Of a DNA stretch of 64,000 nt, positions 51,709 to 60,710 are shown piece by piece. Source of the DNA: Nioella sp965215655. GTDB taxonomy: Bacteria > Pseudomonadota > Alphaproteobacteria > Rhodobacterales > Rhodobacteraceae. The stretch spans positions 3,162,001-3,226,000 of the forward strand of contig NZ_OZ244111.1 of assembly GCF_965215655.1 (NCBI RefSeq). Reading direction: 5' to 3'. The position numbers were made by a program, and so were the translations under genes. How positions within the stretch are numbered: the first letter of the stretch is position 1; each line of letters opens with the position of its first letter. Below the pieces are notes generated by a model. The model was not told the DNA's origin and ran no database searches. It saw only the letters and a list, made by a program, of their open reading frames with translations.

Positions 51709-52164
51709 ATGCCGATGCCATGGACCTATCGTCATGCCAGCCGGGAATTCCGGGCGTTTCTGGATGACGCGAAAGAGAGGATGGGGCTGGAGTCGGACAA
51801 CATGGCCTATACGGCGGTCGATGGCGTGTTTCATACTTTCCGACGCCGCCTGACGCCAGATCAGGGCATTCTGTTTGCCAGCGCCCTGCCCTCCGTGCTG
51901 GCGGCAATCTTCATCCGTGACTGGGACATAACGGCGCCGCCCCTGCCCTTCGGCACGCGGGCCGAGATGACGCGCGAGGCGCAGGCGCTGCGTCGCCATC
52001 ACAACCTGACGCCCGATAACGCTATCGAGGCCACGGCCTTCGCGCTGTGGCGGGTGATGAACAGCGCCGATCTGGCGCGGGTTCTGGACAAGTTGCCGCC
52101 CGAGGCACGGGCCTTCTGGACCGCGGAGGCCACCCCGGAAGAGCTGACCCGCGGGATCATTTGA
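51709..52164 (+). CDS. DUF2267 domain protein
   Basis: A 151-residue soluble helical protein. FRAFLDDAKERMGLESDNMAYTAVDGVFHTFRRRLTPDQGILFASALPSVLAAIFIRDWD is the DUF2267 pattern. The ATG is preceded by GAGGGGG and lies 11 nt after the M20 gene. Function unknown; DUF2267 proteins have been linked to stress and host-response contexts but nothing here narrows it. Confidence 0.8.
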   Translation: MPMPWTYRHASREFRAFLDDAKERMGLESDNMAYTAVDGVFHTFRRRLTPDQGILFASALPSVLAAIFIRDWDITAPPLPFGTRAEMTREAQALRRHHNLTPDNAIEATAFALWRVMNSADLARVLDKLPPEARAFWTAEATPEELTRGII

Positions 52165-52281
52165 GCATCAAACCATTGCAGGCAGGGCAACCCGGGGTTG
52201 CGGATTCAACTGTGGTGAAAAATCAGGCAGACGCGTAGAGGCGCGGGCTGACCCCCCCCCTTCTTTCCGAAAGACAGCCCC

Positions 52282-52437
52282 ATGCCCAACACGCCTCATA
52301 ATCTGCACGCCTTCAGCTTCCTCATGGCTGCATTCGATCTGCGCGATCTGTTTCCCGGCACCCGCCGCCGGTCCGCGTCGGAGCCGGCTCCGCACTGGAT
52401 CGATTTCCTGCATCCGGCTTCGAAAACCAAGAACTGA
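52282..52437 (+). CDS. Possible small protein (51 residues)
   Basis: An ATG at 52282 opens a 51-residue frame starting MPNTPHNLHAFSFLMAAFDL and ending SKTKN. Only a weak GAAAGA lies upstream, and no homologue is recognised. Codon positions are GC-rich in the third base in parts, which is mild support. The remaining space to 53201 has no clear gene. Confidence 0.3.
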   Translation: MPNTPHNLHAFSFLMAAFDLRDLFPGTRRRSASEPAPHWIDFLHPASKTKN

Positions 52438-52465
52438 TCCGCGCCCAAACACTCACGGATGAAAT

Positions 52466-52497
52466 GCACGCGCCGCGCTATTTCGCGCGGTGCGTGC
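52466..52497. repeat. GC-rich hairpin in the 1-kb gap
   Basis: GCACGC-G-CCGCGC and GCGCGG-T-GCGTGC form a 12-bp stem with one central G/T mismatch and a 6-nt loop. No T-run follows. It is the only clear structure in the gap 52438-53201, which otherwise shows no coding sequence I can support. Confidence 0.5.
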
Positions 52498-53201
52498 GTG
52501 TCCAGGGATTTGCCGCTCCGGGTTGGTCCCGCACTGGCCCGGCATGGCCGGAAACGCGTCGTGAGCTCCATGACATCGTGCGGAAAATCACCGCCATCCG
52601 GACCCGGGCCCTTTGATACCGATCCTCAACTCTGCCAGGGGTTCGGTTCGGGCCGACAGGCCAGGCATTCCGCGTTGGCATTTATTCGACCAAGATCACG
52701 CCACAGCTCCAGCAAAGCGCTCCGAACTCGCCGAAGGCAAGACGGTCGGGATTGGCTGTTCGTCACTGGCTGTCCGCTCTGATCACAATTTCGAACTCGC
52801 TGACATTTTTCTTGACGCGTTATTGCATCACCTGCAAGCATGTTAAACACCACGCAACGCACCTAGAGGTCGGAACATGGCGACGCGTCACCGTAGCGCT
52901 GGATTTGTGCCTGGCCCCGCCGCCTTGCGCTGGCTTTTAAAAGGCTGCAGCACCGCAACCTTTCCCACCGGGAATATCGCCCTATGATGTATCCTCGGGA
53001 CCATCGGGCGAACCTGACTTCTGAATTCCTGAGACACCGGGGGGCTGTCCGACCCCGATACGACCGGAATGATGCGAGATTACCGGTCAGACACACGGAA
53101 AACCTGCCCCGGCTAAGTGTTCCGGTGCGGGATCAAGGCCGCTCTTGGGCGTGTTGCCACAGGGCTTCGTTACCAACACACAACAACAGGGGATGACAAT
53201 C

Positions 53202-54005
53202 ATGAACAGAAGGGACGTTTTCGTTGCTGCCGCGCTTGGAACCGGGGGGGTGATGCTGGCCAGCACCACGCCAGCCGAGGCCCATATCGCGGAATCGCGC
53301 CTTGAGCGCATTCTCAGCAGCGGCACCTTGCGTGTCGGCACAACCGGGGACTTCAACCCGATGTCCTTCCGCGACCCGGCCACCAACAGCCGCGCGGGCT
53401 ATGACATCGAGGCGATGACGCAGCTTGCCGCCGATCTCGGGGTCGAGATCGAATGGGTGGTCGCCGAATGGGCCACGATCACCGCGGGCATCGCTGCCGA
53501 CCGCTATGACATCTTCTCGGGCGCGTCGGTCAATGTTTCTCGCGCGCGCGTCGCAGCTTTCTCGGTGCCCTATACCGAGGCGGGGACAGTGCCGCTGTCG
53601 CTGGCCCGAAATGCAGGCCGCTTCGAAACCTGGGAATCGATCAACCAGGCCGGCGTGCGGGTTGCGGTGTCCATGGGCACCGTGTTCGAGGAACAGGCCC
53701 GCGCCCATTTCCCCGATGCCGACATCCAGGGGGTGCAGTCGCCCGCAACCGGTTTCCAGGAAGTTCTGTCGGGTCGTGCCGATGTCACCATCACCTCGAA
53801 TGTCGAGGGCGGAACGCTCGTGTCGCGCTTCCCGGAGCTGCGCATTCTCGTGCCGGGGTCCGAAATGCGCAACCGCAGGCCCTTCGCCTACGTCGTGGCG
53901 CAGGACGATCAGGTCTGGCTGAACTTCGTCAACACCTGGGTCACGCTGAAACGGACCGAGGGATTCTTTGACGGGCTCAACCGCCGGTGGCTTGGCCAGA
54001 GCTGA
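53202..54005 (+). CDS. Amino-acid-type ABC transporter substrate-binding protein
   Basis: A 267-residue family-3 solute-binding protein. The N-terminus MNRRDVFVAAALGTGGVMLA has twin Arg and resembles a Tat signal. GTLRVGTTGDFNPMSFRDPATNSRAGYDIEAM is the binding-protein signature, and later strands (VRVAVSMGTVFEEQ, VLSGRADVTITSN) fit. GGGGATG lies before the chosen ATG; a second ATG three codons upstream is possible. The ligand is probably an amino acid or small polar solute. It heads a four-gene operon. Confidence 0.88.
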   Translation: MNRRDVFVAAALGTGGVMLASTTPAEAHIAESRLERILSSGTLRVGTTGDFNPMSFRDPATNSRAGYDIEAMTQLAADLGVEIEWVVAEWATITAGIAADRYDIFSGASVNVSRARVAAFSVPYTEAGTVPLSLARNAGRFETWESINQAGVRVAVSMGTVFEEQARAHFPDADIQGVQSPATGFQEVLSGRADVTITSNVEGGTLVSRFPELRILVPGSEMRNRRPFAYVVAQDDQVWLNFVNTWVTLKRTEGFFDGLNRRWLGQS

Positions 54006-54012
54006 GCAAGAC

Positions 54013-54813
54013 ATGACCAAAGCTTCTTTCGAAGCCCGGGGGCGCTGGCGGCTGCCAGCGCTCCTTGCGGTTGCGGTGCTGGTCCTTGCTGGCTGCTCGG
54101 GCTCCGGTTCGGGCGGGGGCTATACGTTCGCCTGGTATATCCTGTCGCCTGCCGACGGGCGGGGGCAAGCCAACCTCTCGTTCCTGCTGATGGGGTTCTG
54201 GGCGACGATCTCGATCTCGACACTGGCAATGATGATCTCGCTGGCCATCGGGCTTCTGGTGGCACTGATGGGCATATCGAAGCGCCGGTGGGTGCGTCGC
54301 CTGAGCCGTGTCTATGTGGAATTCTTCCGCTCGATCCCGCTGCTGGTCATGATCCTGTGGGTCTATTACGGCCTGCCGTCGCTGACCGGCATCCAGTTCG
54401 GGGTTTTCATCACGGGCCTGATCTGCCTTGCGATCTCGGACAGCGCCTTCACCTCGGAAATCTTCCGCTCGGGTCTGCAATCCATCAAGGTCGGTCAGGG
54501 CGAGGCGGCGCGCAGTCTCGGCCTGTCACCATGGCAGACGATGCGGCTGGTGATCCTGCCGCAGGTGATCCGCGCGGTTCTGCCTGCACTGGGCAACCAG
54601 TATGTCTACATCCTCAAGATGTCGTCGCTGGTCTCGGTCATCGGCTTCCAGGAACTGACACGCCGCGCGAACGAGCTGACGCTGACGGAATTCCGCCCGC
54701 TGGAAATCTACAGTTTCCTGGTGCTGGAATACCTGATCCTGATCCTGCTGGTGTCCTGGGGCGTGCGGGTGATGGAACGGCGGATGGGGACGGGCGTTCA
54801 TGGCCGGGGTTGA
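54013..54813 (+). CDS. Amino-acid-type ABC permease with N-terminal lipobox
   Basis: A 266-residue HisM/GltK-type permease: FWATISISTLAMMISLAIGLLVALM, the EAA motif region (EAARSLGLSPWQTMRLVILPQVIRAVLPAL) and YILKMSSLVSVIGFQEL. Unusually, the N-terminus reads LLAVAVLVLAGCSGSGSGGG with a lipobox-like LAGC (Cys28), as in lipoproteins. The transporter's ATPase is not encoded next to it. It starts 7 nt after the binding protein and overlaps the GST gene by 14 nt. Confidence 0.88.
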   Translation: MTKASFEARGRWRLPALLAVAVLVLAGCSGSGSGGGYTFAWYILSPADGRGQANLSFLLMGFWATISISTLAMMISLAIGLLVALMGISKRRWVRRLSRVYVEFFRSIPLLVMILWVYYGLPSLTGIQFGVFITGLICLAISDSAFTSEIFRSGLQSIKVGQGEAARSLGLSPWQTMRLVILPQVIRAVLPALGNQYVYILKMSSLVSVIGFQELTRRANELTLTEFRPLEIYSFLVLEYLILILLVSWGVRVMERRMGTGVHGRG

Positions 54814-55447
54814 GCGTGTCCTCTACGGCCTTCCGATCAGCGTCTACAGCTGCAAGCTGCGGCTGGCGCTGGCCCTGAAGGGGGTCGATCTGAAGGAAAC
54901 GCCGCCGCCGGGCGGCTATGCCAGCGCCACCTACCGGGCCATCGTTCCGCAAGGGACGATCCCGGCGCTGGTGGAGGGCGATTTCGTGCTGACCGAGTCC
55001 GACGCCATCGTCGAATACCTCGATGAGACCGGCATCGGGCGCCTTCTGCTCCCGCAAGAGCCTCGCGCAAGGGCACGCGCCCGCGCCGTCTCGCGGCTGG
55101 TCGATACGCGGCTGGAACCGGCAGCGCGCGCACTGTTCCCGCTGGTCGGGGCCGGACAACCCGTGCCGGAAGCCGCGCGCGAGGCGATCCTGCGCCCGTT
55201 GGCAACGCTGGAGGAGCTTGCCGGGGATGGTCTGTTCCTTTCCGGCCTCTCAACCCCCGGCCTCCCCGATTGCGGTCTCTGGGCCGTGGGCGCGGTTCTG
55301 GAAACGCTGGACGAGGTTCTTGGGCTCCACCTGCCCCTGCCCGCGCTGATCCGGGCTGGCGACGGGGTGCCCGCCACGGCGCCCCATCTTGCCACCTATC
55401 GGACCGTGCTTGCCAATTGGGCCGCACAGAAAACGGGTGCCGCATGA
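54800..55447 (+). CDS. Glutathione S-transferase family protein
   Basis: A 215-residue GST-fold protein. The N-terminal thioredoxin-like domain (LYGLPISVYSCKLRLALALKGV, VPQGTIPALVEGDFVLTESDAIVEYLDE with the cis-Pro and ES pair) and an all-helical C-terminal domain are clear. Its overlap with the permease gene and with the creatininase-like gene implies a role in the same pathway, possibly as isomerase or detoxifier of an imported compound. Confidence 0.85.
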   Translation: MAGVERVLYGLPISVYSCKLRLALALKGVDLKETPPPGGYASATYRAIVPQGTIPALVEGDFVLTESDAIVEYLDETGIGRLLLPQEPRARARARAVSRLVDTRLEPAARALFPLVGAGQPVPEAAREAILRPLATLEELAGDGLFLSGLSTPGLPDCGLWAVGAVLETLDEVLGLHLPLPALIRAGDGVPATAPHLATYRTVLANWAAQKTGAA

Positions 55448-56190
55448 TCCTGCAGGAAATGAGCTGGGAAGAGGTCGGCGCCTATCTTGAAACCCGCGAC
55501 GACGCGGTGCTGCCCGTAGGTTCCACCGAACAACATGGGCCGATCGGGCTGATCGGCACCGACGCGCTCTGTGCCACCGCCGTGGCCGAGGGCGCGGCGG
55601 CGCAGGCGGGCGCGATCATGCTGCCGCCGGTGGCCTACACGCCCGCGCCGTTCAACATGGCCTTCCCCGGCACGATCTCGGTATCGGAAGCGACCTTTTC
55701 GGCCCTTCTGTCCGACATCATCGCCGCGCTCGCCACCCATGGGTTCCGGCGGCTCTACGTTCTGAACGGACACGGGGCCAACCTCGCCCCGCTTCGCGCG
55801 CTGGCTGAAACCGCGCCCCTGTCGATGCGCATCCGCTCGTGGTGGGACTACCCCGAAACGAATGCCCTGAGGCAAAGCCTTTACGGCGACTGGGAAGGCA
55901 TGCACGCCACCCCGTCCGAGATCGCGATCACCCAGGCCCGCCACCGCCGGATCGAGCGCGCGCCCCTGCCCGCGCCGAGGGCACTTGACGCTGCCTTCCG
56001 CGCCGCCCATGCGGGCGACCGTCATGGCCCTGCCGATGAACACCGCGCCGAATTTCCCTGCGGTCGGGTCGGGTCGTGGTCGGAACTGGCCCGGCCCGAA
56101 CACGGCACCGACCTGCTGTCGCTGGCCATCCGGGAAGCCGCCGCCGACATGCAGGATTTCGCGCGGCTGACCGGACCGGACACCGGGTAG
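55444..56190 (+). CDS. Creatininase family amidohydrolase
   Basis: A 248-residue metal-dependent hydrolase. LPVGSTEQHGPIGLIGTDAL (metal Glu/His and Asp), LYVLNGHGANLAPLRA (NGHGGN-type motif) and GDWEGMHATPSEIA (HA-x-ExE-type region) define the family, whose members open cyclic amides or deformylate cofactors. It overlaps the GST stop by 4 nt and ends the operon before a convergent terminator. Confidence 0.88.
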   Translation: MILQEMSWEEVGAYLETRDDAVLPVGSTEQHGPIGLIGTDALCATAVAEGAAAQAGAIMLPPVAYTPAPFNMAFPGTISVSEATFSALLSDIIAALATHGFRRLYVLNGHGANLAPLRALAETAPLSMRIRSWWDYPETNALRQSLYGDWEGMHATPSEIAITQARHRRIERAPLPAPRALDAAFRAAHAGDRHGPADEHRAEFPCGRVGSWSELARPEHGTDLLSLAIREAAADMQDFARLTGPDTG

Positions 56191-56208
56191 CCTCTGCCTA
56201 GGCTTCTG

Positions 56209-56235
56209 CCCCCCGCACACGGGGCGCGCGGGGGG
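56209..56235. terminator. Hairpin between the two convergent operons
   Basis: CCCCCCGC (56209-56216) pairs with GCGGGGGG (56228-56235) in the 81-nt gap between the creatininase-like gene and the Gfo/Idh gene. No T-run is present, so termination may be weak or need other factors. Confidence 0.55.
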
Positions 56236-56271
56236 GGAATGGCACAGCCTCGGCTTTCTCGAAAGGCCGGA

Positions 56272-57390
56272 TCAGACGGCGTTCCAGCCACCATCGGCAG
56301 AGGATGCGAGGATCGTTTCCACCAGATGCTGAATACGAGTCCCGGCATCAAACCCGAAGGGTTCCGGCTGTTGACCGGCAATGGCCCCAACATAGCCTGC
56401 GATTTCGATGGCCTTGAGATCGTTGAACCCGATCTGATGGCCCGGAGCGACGCAGAAAAGCCCATACGGGTCATGCTCCGGCCCGGCTTCGATCTTGCGA
56501 AACCCGCGCCGACCAGGGGCATCGTCGGTGGAATAGAAATGCAGTTCGTTGAGACGCTCCTGGCTGAGGATGAGGGCCCCTTTGGAGCCATAAACCTCGA
56601 AGTCATGCTGCATCTTACGGCCTGTGGCGATCCAGTTGGCCTCGATAGACCCGGACGCGCCGTTCTCAAAGCGCAGGAAGGCGCGGGAGACGTCATCGAC
56701 CAGCACTGGCGCAGCGGTCCCGTTGCGATCGGGGCGGCTGTCGATGGCCGTCACGCAATCGCCCATCACGCTGGTGATCGGCCCAAGCAGATATTCCGCC
56801 GTGGCAAGCGCATGGCTGCCCAGATCGGCCAGAACACCCCCGCCCGCCGGATCGGTGCGGAAGGAATGGGGGGCGCTGGCATCGGTCATGTAGTCCTCGG
56901 CATGGATGCCGCGATAGCTGCGGATCTCTCCCAGTTCGCCCGCCTCGATCATCTGTTTGGCCAGAACCATCATCGGGTTGCACAGGTAGTTGAACCCGAC
57001 CTGCGTCACGACACCGGCGGCCTTGGCGGCGGTGGCCATTTCGCGCGCATCGGCTGACAGCGGTGCAAGCGGCTTTTCGCAATAGACATGCTTGCCCGCC
57101 GCAATCGCCGCCAGCGCCATCTCCTTGTGCAGCGCATTTGGGGCGGTGATGTCGATCACGTCGATCTCGGGGTCATTGAGCAGGTCGCGCCAGTCGGTGG
57201 TCCAGCCATCGAACCCGAAGCGCCTGGCGGCCTTCGCGGCGGCCTCTTCCGTCACATCGGCAACGCTGTGCAGGGACAACCCGTAGGGCAGGTCAAAGAC
57301 CTTTTCCGCCGTCGCATAGCCAAGCGCATGGGCCTGCCCCATGAAGCCGGTGCCGATCAGGCCTACCCGCAATGTTTTGCCATCACCCAT
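56272..57390 (-). CDS. Gfo/Idh/MocA family oxidoreductase
   Basis: A 372-residue NAD(P)-dependent sugar/polyol oxidoreductase. VGLIGTGFMGQAHALGYA binds the dinucleotide, HVYCEKPLAPLSADAREM contains the catalytic EKP motif, and the C-terminal alpha/beta domain carries FRTDPAGGGVLADLGSHAL with the conserved Asp/His. Typical substrates are inositols or sugars. It is the last gene of a four-gene minus-strand operon, overlapping the previous gene by 8 nt. Confidence 0.92.
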   Translation of the reverse strand: MGDGKTLRVGLIGTGFMGQAHALGYATAEKVFDLPYGLSLHSVADVTEEAAAKAARRFGFDGWTTDWRDLLNDPEIDVIDITAPNALHKEMALAAIAAGKHVYCEKPLAPLSADAREMATAAKAAGVVTQVGFNYLCNPMMVLAKQMIEAGELGEIRSYRGIHAEDYMTDASAPHSFRTDPAGGGVLADLGSHALATAEYLLGPITSVMGDCVTAIDSRPDRNGTAAPVLVDDVSRAFLRFENGASGSIEANWIATGRKMQHDFEVYGSKGALILSQERLNELHFYSTDDAPGRRGFRKIEAGPEHDPYGLFCVAPGHQIGFNDLKAIEIAGYVGAIAGQQPEPFGFDAGTRIQHLVETILASSADGGWNAV

Positions 57391-58351
57391 GTGTCACCTC
57401 TGCATTCACGATAAGGGCTCGCTCGATGGTTCCATCAAGGAACCCAAGCGCGTTTTCAAGGGACGCAAGCGCCATGCGCTCGCTGGCCTCTGCCGTCAGC
57501 CCCGCCACATGAGGGGTCAACAGGGCGGTGTCGCAACCCGCCAGTGGCATGTCCGCGCCGGGCGGTTCCGTTTCGAACACGTCGACCCCTGCGCCGCCAA
57601 CTTGGCCGCTGGCCAGAGCGTCCGCCAATGCGACCTCGTCGATCACACCGCCCCGCGCAGTGTTGGCGATGATCACGCCGGGTTTGCAGCGCGCCAGCTC
57701 TGCGGCGCCCAGGATGGGCCGGTCGCTTTTCGGAATATGGACCGAGATGCAGTCTGCCCAGGCCAACCCTTCGTCCATATCAACCGGGCGGACAGGTCCG
57801 TCAGGCCAGCCCATCCGCTCCAGATAGGGGTCATGCGCGCGGACCTGCATATCAAAACCGGATGCCATTCTTGCCAGCTTGCGGCCTGACCGGCCATAGC
57901 CCACGATCAGCAGGGTCTTGCCCGAAATCTCTTGCTGTTCCAGCCGGTTGCGCCAGCCCCATTGGGCGGGGTCGCGCACGGCGCGGTCGGCCCTGAGCAC
58001 CCGTTTCGAGGCCGCCAGCAGAAACATCATCGCCTGTTCAGCGACCGAGGTTGAATTGACATCACCCACGATGGTCAGGGCAATGCCACGGTCGTTCAGC
58101 GCCTTCAGGTCAACAGCGTCATAGCCAACCCCGTGGCGCGAAACGACCTTGAGATGCGGGGCCTTGGCGATGGTCTCTGCCGTCAGGGATTGTGTGCGCA
58201 GGACCAGCGCGTCGGCGGTGGCGATATGGGGCAGGTACGAGGCCTCGGAGATTTCCTCGACATAGTCCACCTCGACCCCTTCGGCACGCAGTTCGGCGAT
58301 CCGGGCCTCACCCGCAGGATGCAGTTTTCCGGCAACCAGAAGACGGGGCAT
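57383..58351 (-). CDS. D-2-hydroxyacid dehydrogenase (NAD)
   Basis: A 322-residue SerA/hydroxypyruvate-reductase-type enzyme. LLIVGYGRSGRKLARMA binds NAD, VSRHGVGYDAVDL belongs to the substrate domain, IIANTARGGVIDE carries the catalytic Arg, and LLTPHVAGLT the catalytic His. The start is the conserved MPRLLVAG; it overlaps the aldolase stop as ATGA. It may oxidise or reduce a sugar-acid intermediate in the same pathway as the aldolase. Confidence 0.92.
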   Translation of the reverse strand: MPRLLVAGKLHPAGEARIAELRAEGVEVDYVEEISEASYLPHIATADALVLRTQSLTAETIAKAPHLKVVSRHGVGYDAVDLKALNDRGIALTIVGDVNSTSVAEQAMMFLLAASKRVLRADRAVRDPAQWGWRNRLEQQEISGKTLLIVGYGRSGRKLARMASGFDMQVRAHDPYLERMGWPDGPVRPVDMDEGLAWADCISVHIPKSDRPILGAAELARCKPGVIIANTARGGVIDEVALADALASGQVGGAGVDVFETEPPGADMPLAGCDTALLTPHVAGLTAEASERMALASLENALGFLDGTIERALIVNAEVTHG

Positions 58352-59160
58352 CAGTACGTCCCTCCGGTGTCGGCGGCTTTTGCATCCTGCCCCACCCGGT
58401 CCCGCCAAGCGGACACCGATGCGGCCGCAGCCCCGGCCAACAGGCGGGAATCGCCCGATACAGTTGTCAGGGAATAGCCCATCTCGATCATCCGAGCGGC
58501 ATAATCGGGTGTGCCGCAATGGATGCAGGCGCGGATGCCATTGGCACGGCAGGTATTGGCGATGCGCTGGATCAGCTCCAGCATTTCGGGTTCCTCGCGG
58601 TCGAAGCCCGGTGGCAGGCGCCCTTGCTGCGTGCCAAGGGTCAGGTCGGCGGGACCGACATAGATGCCATCAAGACCCGGCGTCGCGGCAATTGCCTCGA
58701 GGTTCTCCATGCCTTCGGCGGTTTCGATCATCGCCAGCGCCAGCACCTCGTCATTGGCGGCAACCCCGTAGCCCGGCATCGCGACAGCAGCGCGGGTTGG
58801 CCCGTAACTGCGCTGCCCATGGGGCGGGTAGCGCATGTAGCTGACGAACCGGGCGGCCTCGTCCGCGGTGTTGATCATCGGGCAGATGATGCCCATGGCG
58901 CCCGCATCCAGCGCCTTCATGATCGCGGCGGGGTCGAGCCACGGCACCCGTGCCATCAGCGTCGCGCCTGATGCCTTCATCGCCTGCAACATCGGCAGGG
59001 CGGCGGCGTAGTCCAGCGCGCCGTGCTGAATGTCGATCGTGACGCTGTCATAACCCTGCGCGGCCATGATCTCTGCCGTGAAAGGGTTGCCGATGGAACA
59101 CCAGCCATTCAGCGCGGGCTGGCCCGCATCCCACAGGGCCTTGAGCTTGTTTTTCTGCAT
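58351..59160 (-). CDS. HpcH/HpaI family aldolase
   Basis: A 269-residue class II pyruvate aldolase. YDSVTIDIQHGALDYAAALPM, MARVPWLDPAAIMKALDAGAMGIICPMINTADEA, YGPTRA, and LAMIETAEGMENLEAIAATPGLDGIYVGPADLTL include the metal-binding Glu/Asp and the catalytic His. It should cleave a 2-keto-3-deoxy acid to pyruvate plus an aldehyde, which the adjacent ALDH could oxidise. Confidence 0.92.
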   Translation of the reverse strand: MQKNKLKALWDAGQPALNGWCSIGNPFTAEIMAAQGYDSVTIDIQHGALDYAAALPMLQAMKASGATLMARVPWLDPAAIMKALDAGAMGIICPMINTADEAARFVSYMRYPPHGQRSYGPTRAAVAMPGYGVAANDEVLALAMIETAEGMENLEAIAATPGLDGIYVGPADLTLGTQQGRLPPGFDREEPEMLELIQRIANTCRANGIRACIHCGTPDYAARMIEMGYSLTTVSGDSRLLAGAAAASVSAWRDRVGQDAKAADTGGTY

Positions 59161-59172
59161 GTTGTCCCCCCT

Positions 59173-60603
59173 TCAGAACACGATCTGGGCCAGCTTGGTG
59201 TCGAGGTAATCCTCGATCCCCTCGCTGCCGCCTTCCCGCCCGAGGCCCGAGAAATTGGTGCCGCCAAACGGCGCTTCGGACGCTGCAAGGGCAAAACTGT
59301 TGATCCCCACCATGCCCGATTTCAATGCCCGCGTCGTGCGCCTTGCGCGAGAGGGGCAGCGGGTGAAGGCATAGGCGGACAGCCCCATGGGCGAGGCATT
59401 GGCGCGGGCCAGAACCATGTCTTCATCCGTGAACCGGGTGATCGCGGCAATGGGGCCGAAGTTTTCCTCCTCGAAAACGCGCATGTCGTCCGCGACATTG
59501 CTGAGTACCGTGGGTTCATAGAAATGCCCGGCATTGAAGCCTGTCGCCCGCTGTCCACCCGTTTCCAGCGTTGCGCCAGCGGCCACCGCGTCCTGCACTA
59601 TGGCGTCGATCTCCTGCAACCGGCCCGCATTGATCAGCGGCCCCATTTCGGTGTCCGGGTCCAGCCCGTCGCCAAGCCGGATCGCACTGGCGCGACGGGA
59701 GAACTCGGCAACGAATGTGTCATGCAGGCTGTCATGGACGAAGAAACGATCCGGCGTGACACAGACCTGCCCGGCATTGGCGAACTTGGCGGGCACAGTC
59801 ATATCCAGCGCCATATCAAGATCTGCATCGTCATAGATGATGAGCGGCGCGTTGCCCCCAAGCTCCATCGAGACCTTCTTCACCGTTTCCGCCGCGTCGC
59901 GGATCATCTGCTGCCCCACGCGGGTGGACCCTGTCAGGGACACCTTTCGCACCCGGGGATCGGCCATGATCGGGCCATAGGTGTTTGCCGTCGTGCCCAC
60001 CACGAGGTTCACCGCCCCGTCCGGCAGCCCGCCTGCACGTATGCAATCGACCATCACCATGGCCACGCCCGGCGTCTGAGAGGAGGGCCGCAGCACCACC
60101 GGACAGCCGGCGGCCAGGGCCGGTGCCAGTTTGCGGGCGGGTAGCGAAGCGGGGAAGTTCCATGCGGTGAAGGCCCCGACGATGCCGACCGGTTCGCGCG
60201 TGACCTCGAACCGACCACCCGGCACGCGGCTTTCCACAACGCGGCCATAGATGCGCCGGGCCTCTTCGGCATACCAGCGGAATTGATCGACCGAGAGCAC
60301 CCACTCACGGCCTGATTGCGCGATCGGCTTGCCTGTCTCGGCAGAGATCATCCGCGCCGCTTCATCCGCCCGCGCGGCCATTTCGTCGGCGATCCGGTGC
60401 AATGCATCGGCGCGGGCAAAGCCGCCCATCTCGACGAGAGCAGGCAGCGCCTTTGCAGCGGCATCTATCGCGGCAACCGTGTCTTCGGCGCGGGCAGTCG
60501 GGACTGCGCCAAGGGGCTTCCCGGTGACCGGGGACTCCACTTCGGCCCGCTGGTCCGATCCGCGCCATGCCCCGCCCACGAACTGGCCAAATCCTTCATA
60601 CAT
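59173..60603 (-). CDS. NAD(P)-dependent aldehyde dehydrogenase (semialdehyde type)
   Basis: A 476-residue ALDH: PWNFP-type motif (TAWNFPASLPARKLAPALAAGCPVVLRPSSQTP), VSLTGSTRVGQQM, catalytic Glu in VSMELGGNAPLI and catalytic Cys in NAGQVCVTPDRFFV. It resembles succinate-semialdehyde/lactaldehyde dehydrogenases (GabD/AldA). The ATG has AGAGGAAAA upstream. It is the first gene of the minus-strand operon, 12 nt before the aldolase gene. Confidence 0.93.
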   Translation of the reverse strand: MYEGFGQFVGGAWRGSDQRAEVESPVTGKPLGAVPTARAEDTVAAIDAAAKALPALVEMGGFARADALHRIADEMAARADEAARMISAETGKPIAQSGREWVLSVDQFRWYAEEARRIYGRVVESRVPGGRFEVTREPVGIVGAFTAWNFPASLPARKLAPALAAGCPVVLRPSSQTPGVAMVMVDCIRAGGLPDGAVNLVVGTTANTYGPIMADPRVRKVSLTGSTRVGQQMIRDAAETVKKVSMELGGNAPLIIYDDADLDMALDMTVPAKFANAGQVCVTPDRFFVHDSLHDTFVAEFSRRASAIRLGDGLDPDTEMGPLINAGRLQEIDAIVQDAVAAGATLETGGQRATGFNAGHFYEPTVLSNVADDMRVFEEENFGPIAAITRFTDEDMVLARANASPMGLSAYAFTRCPSRARRTTRALKSGMVGINSFALAASEAPFGGTNFSGLGREGGSEGIEDYLDTKLAQIVF

Positions 60604-60650
60604 AGCGTTTTCCTCTTTGCCCGACCCGTTTGAGAGGCGCGATAAACAAA

Positions 60651-60667
60651 CACGGGTCGATCCCGTG
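60651..60667. promoter_or_regulatory. Inverted repeat upstream of the ALDH operon
   Basis: CACGGG-TCGAT-CCCGTG, a 6-bp inverted repeat with a 5-nt spacer, lies about 48 nt before the ALDH start. Possible operator for the catabolic operon; no regulator gene is adjacent. Confidence 0.4.
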
Positions 60668-60710
60668 CCACCCGAAGCCATGTCAGCGCAATACCCTTCG
60701 AATCCCCCTA

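Noticed and set aside
53145..53201. Upstream start for the binding protein
   Set aside because: The extension would place polar residues before the twin-Arg signal peptide and lacks a ribosome binding site; the ATG at 53202 has GGGGATG upstream.
55444..56190. True creatininase in creatinine breakdown
   Set aside because: Only family motifs are visible; no creatinase or sarcosine oxidase gene is nearby, and the M24 protein at 24717-25901 looks like ectoine hydrolase rather than creatinase.
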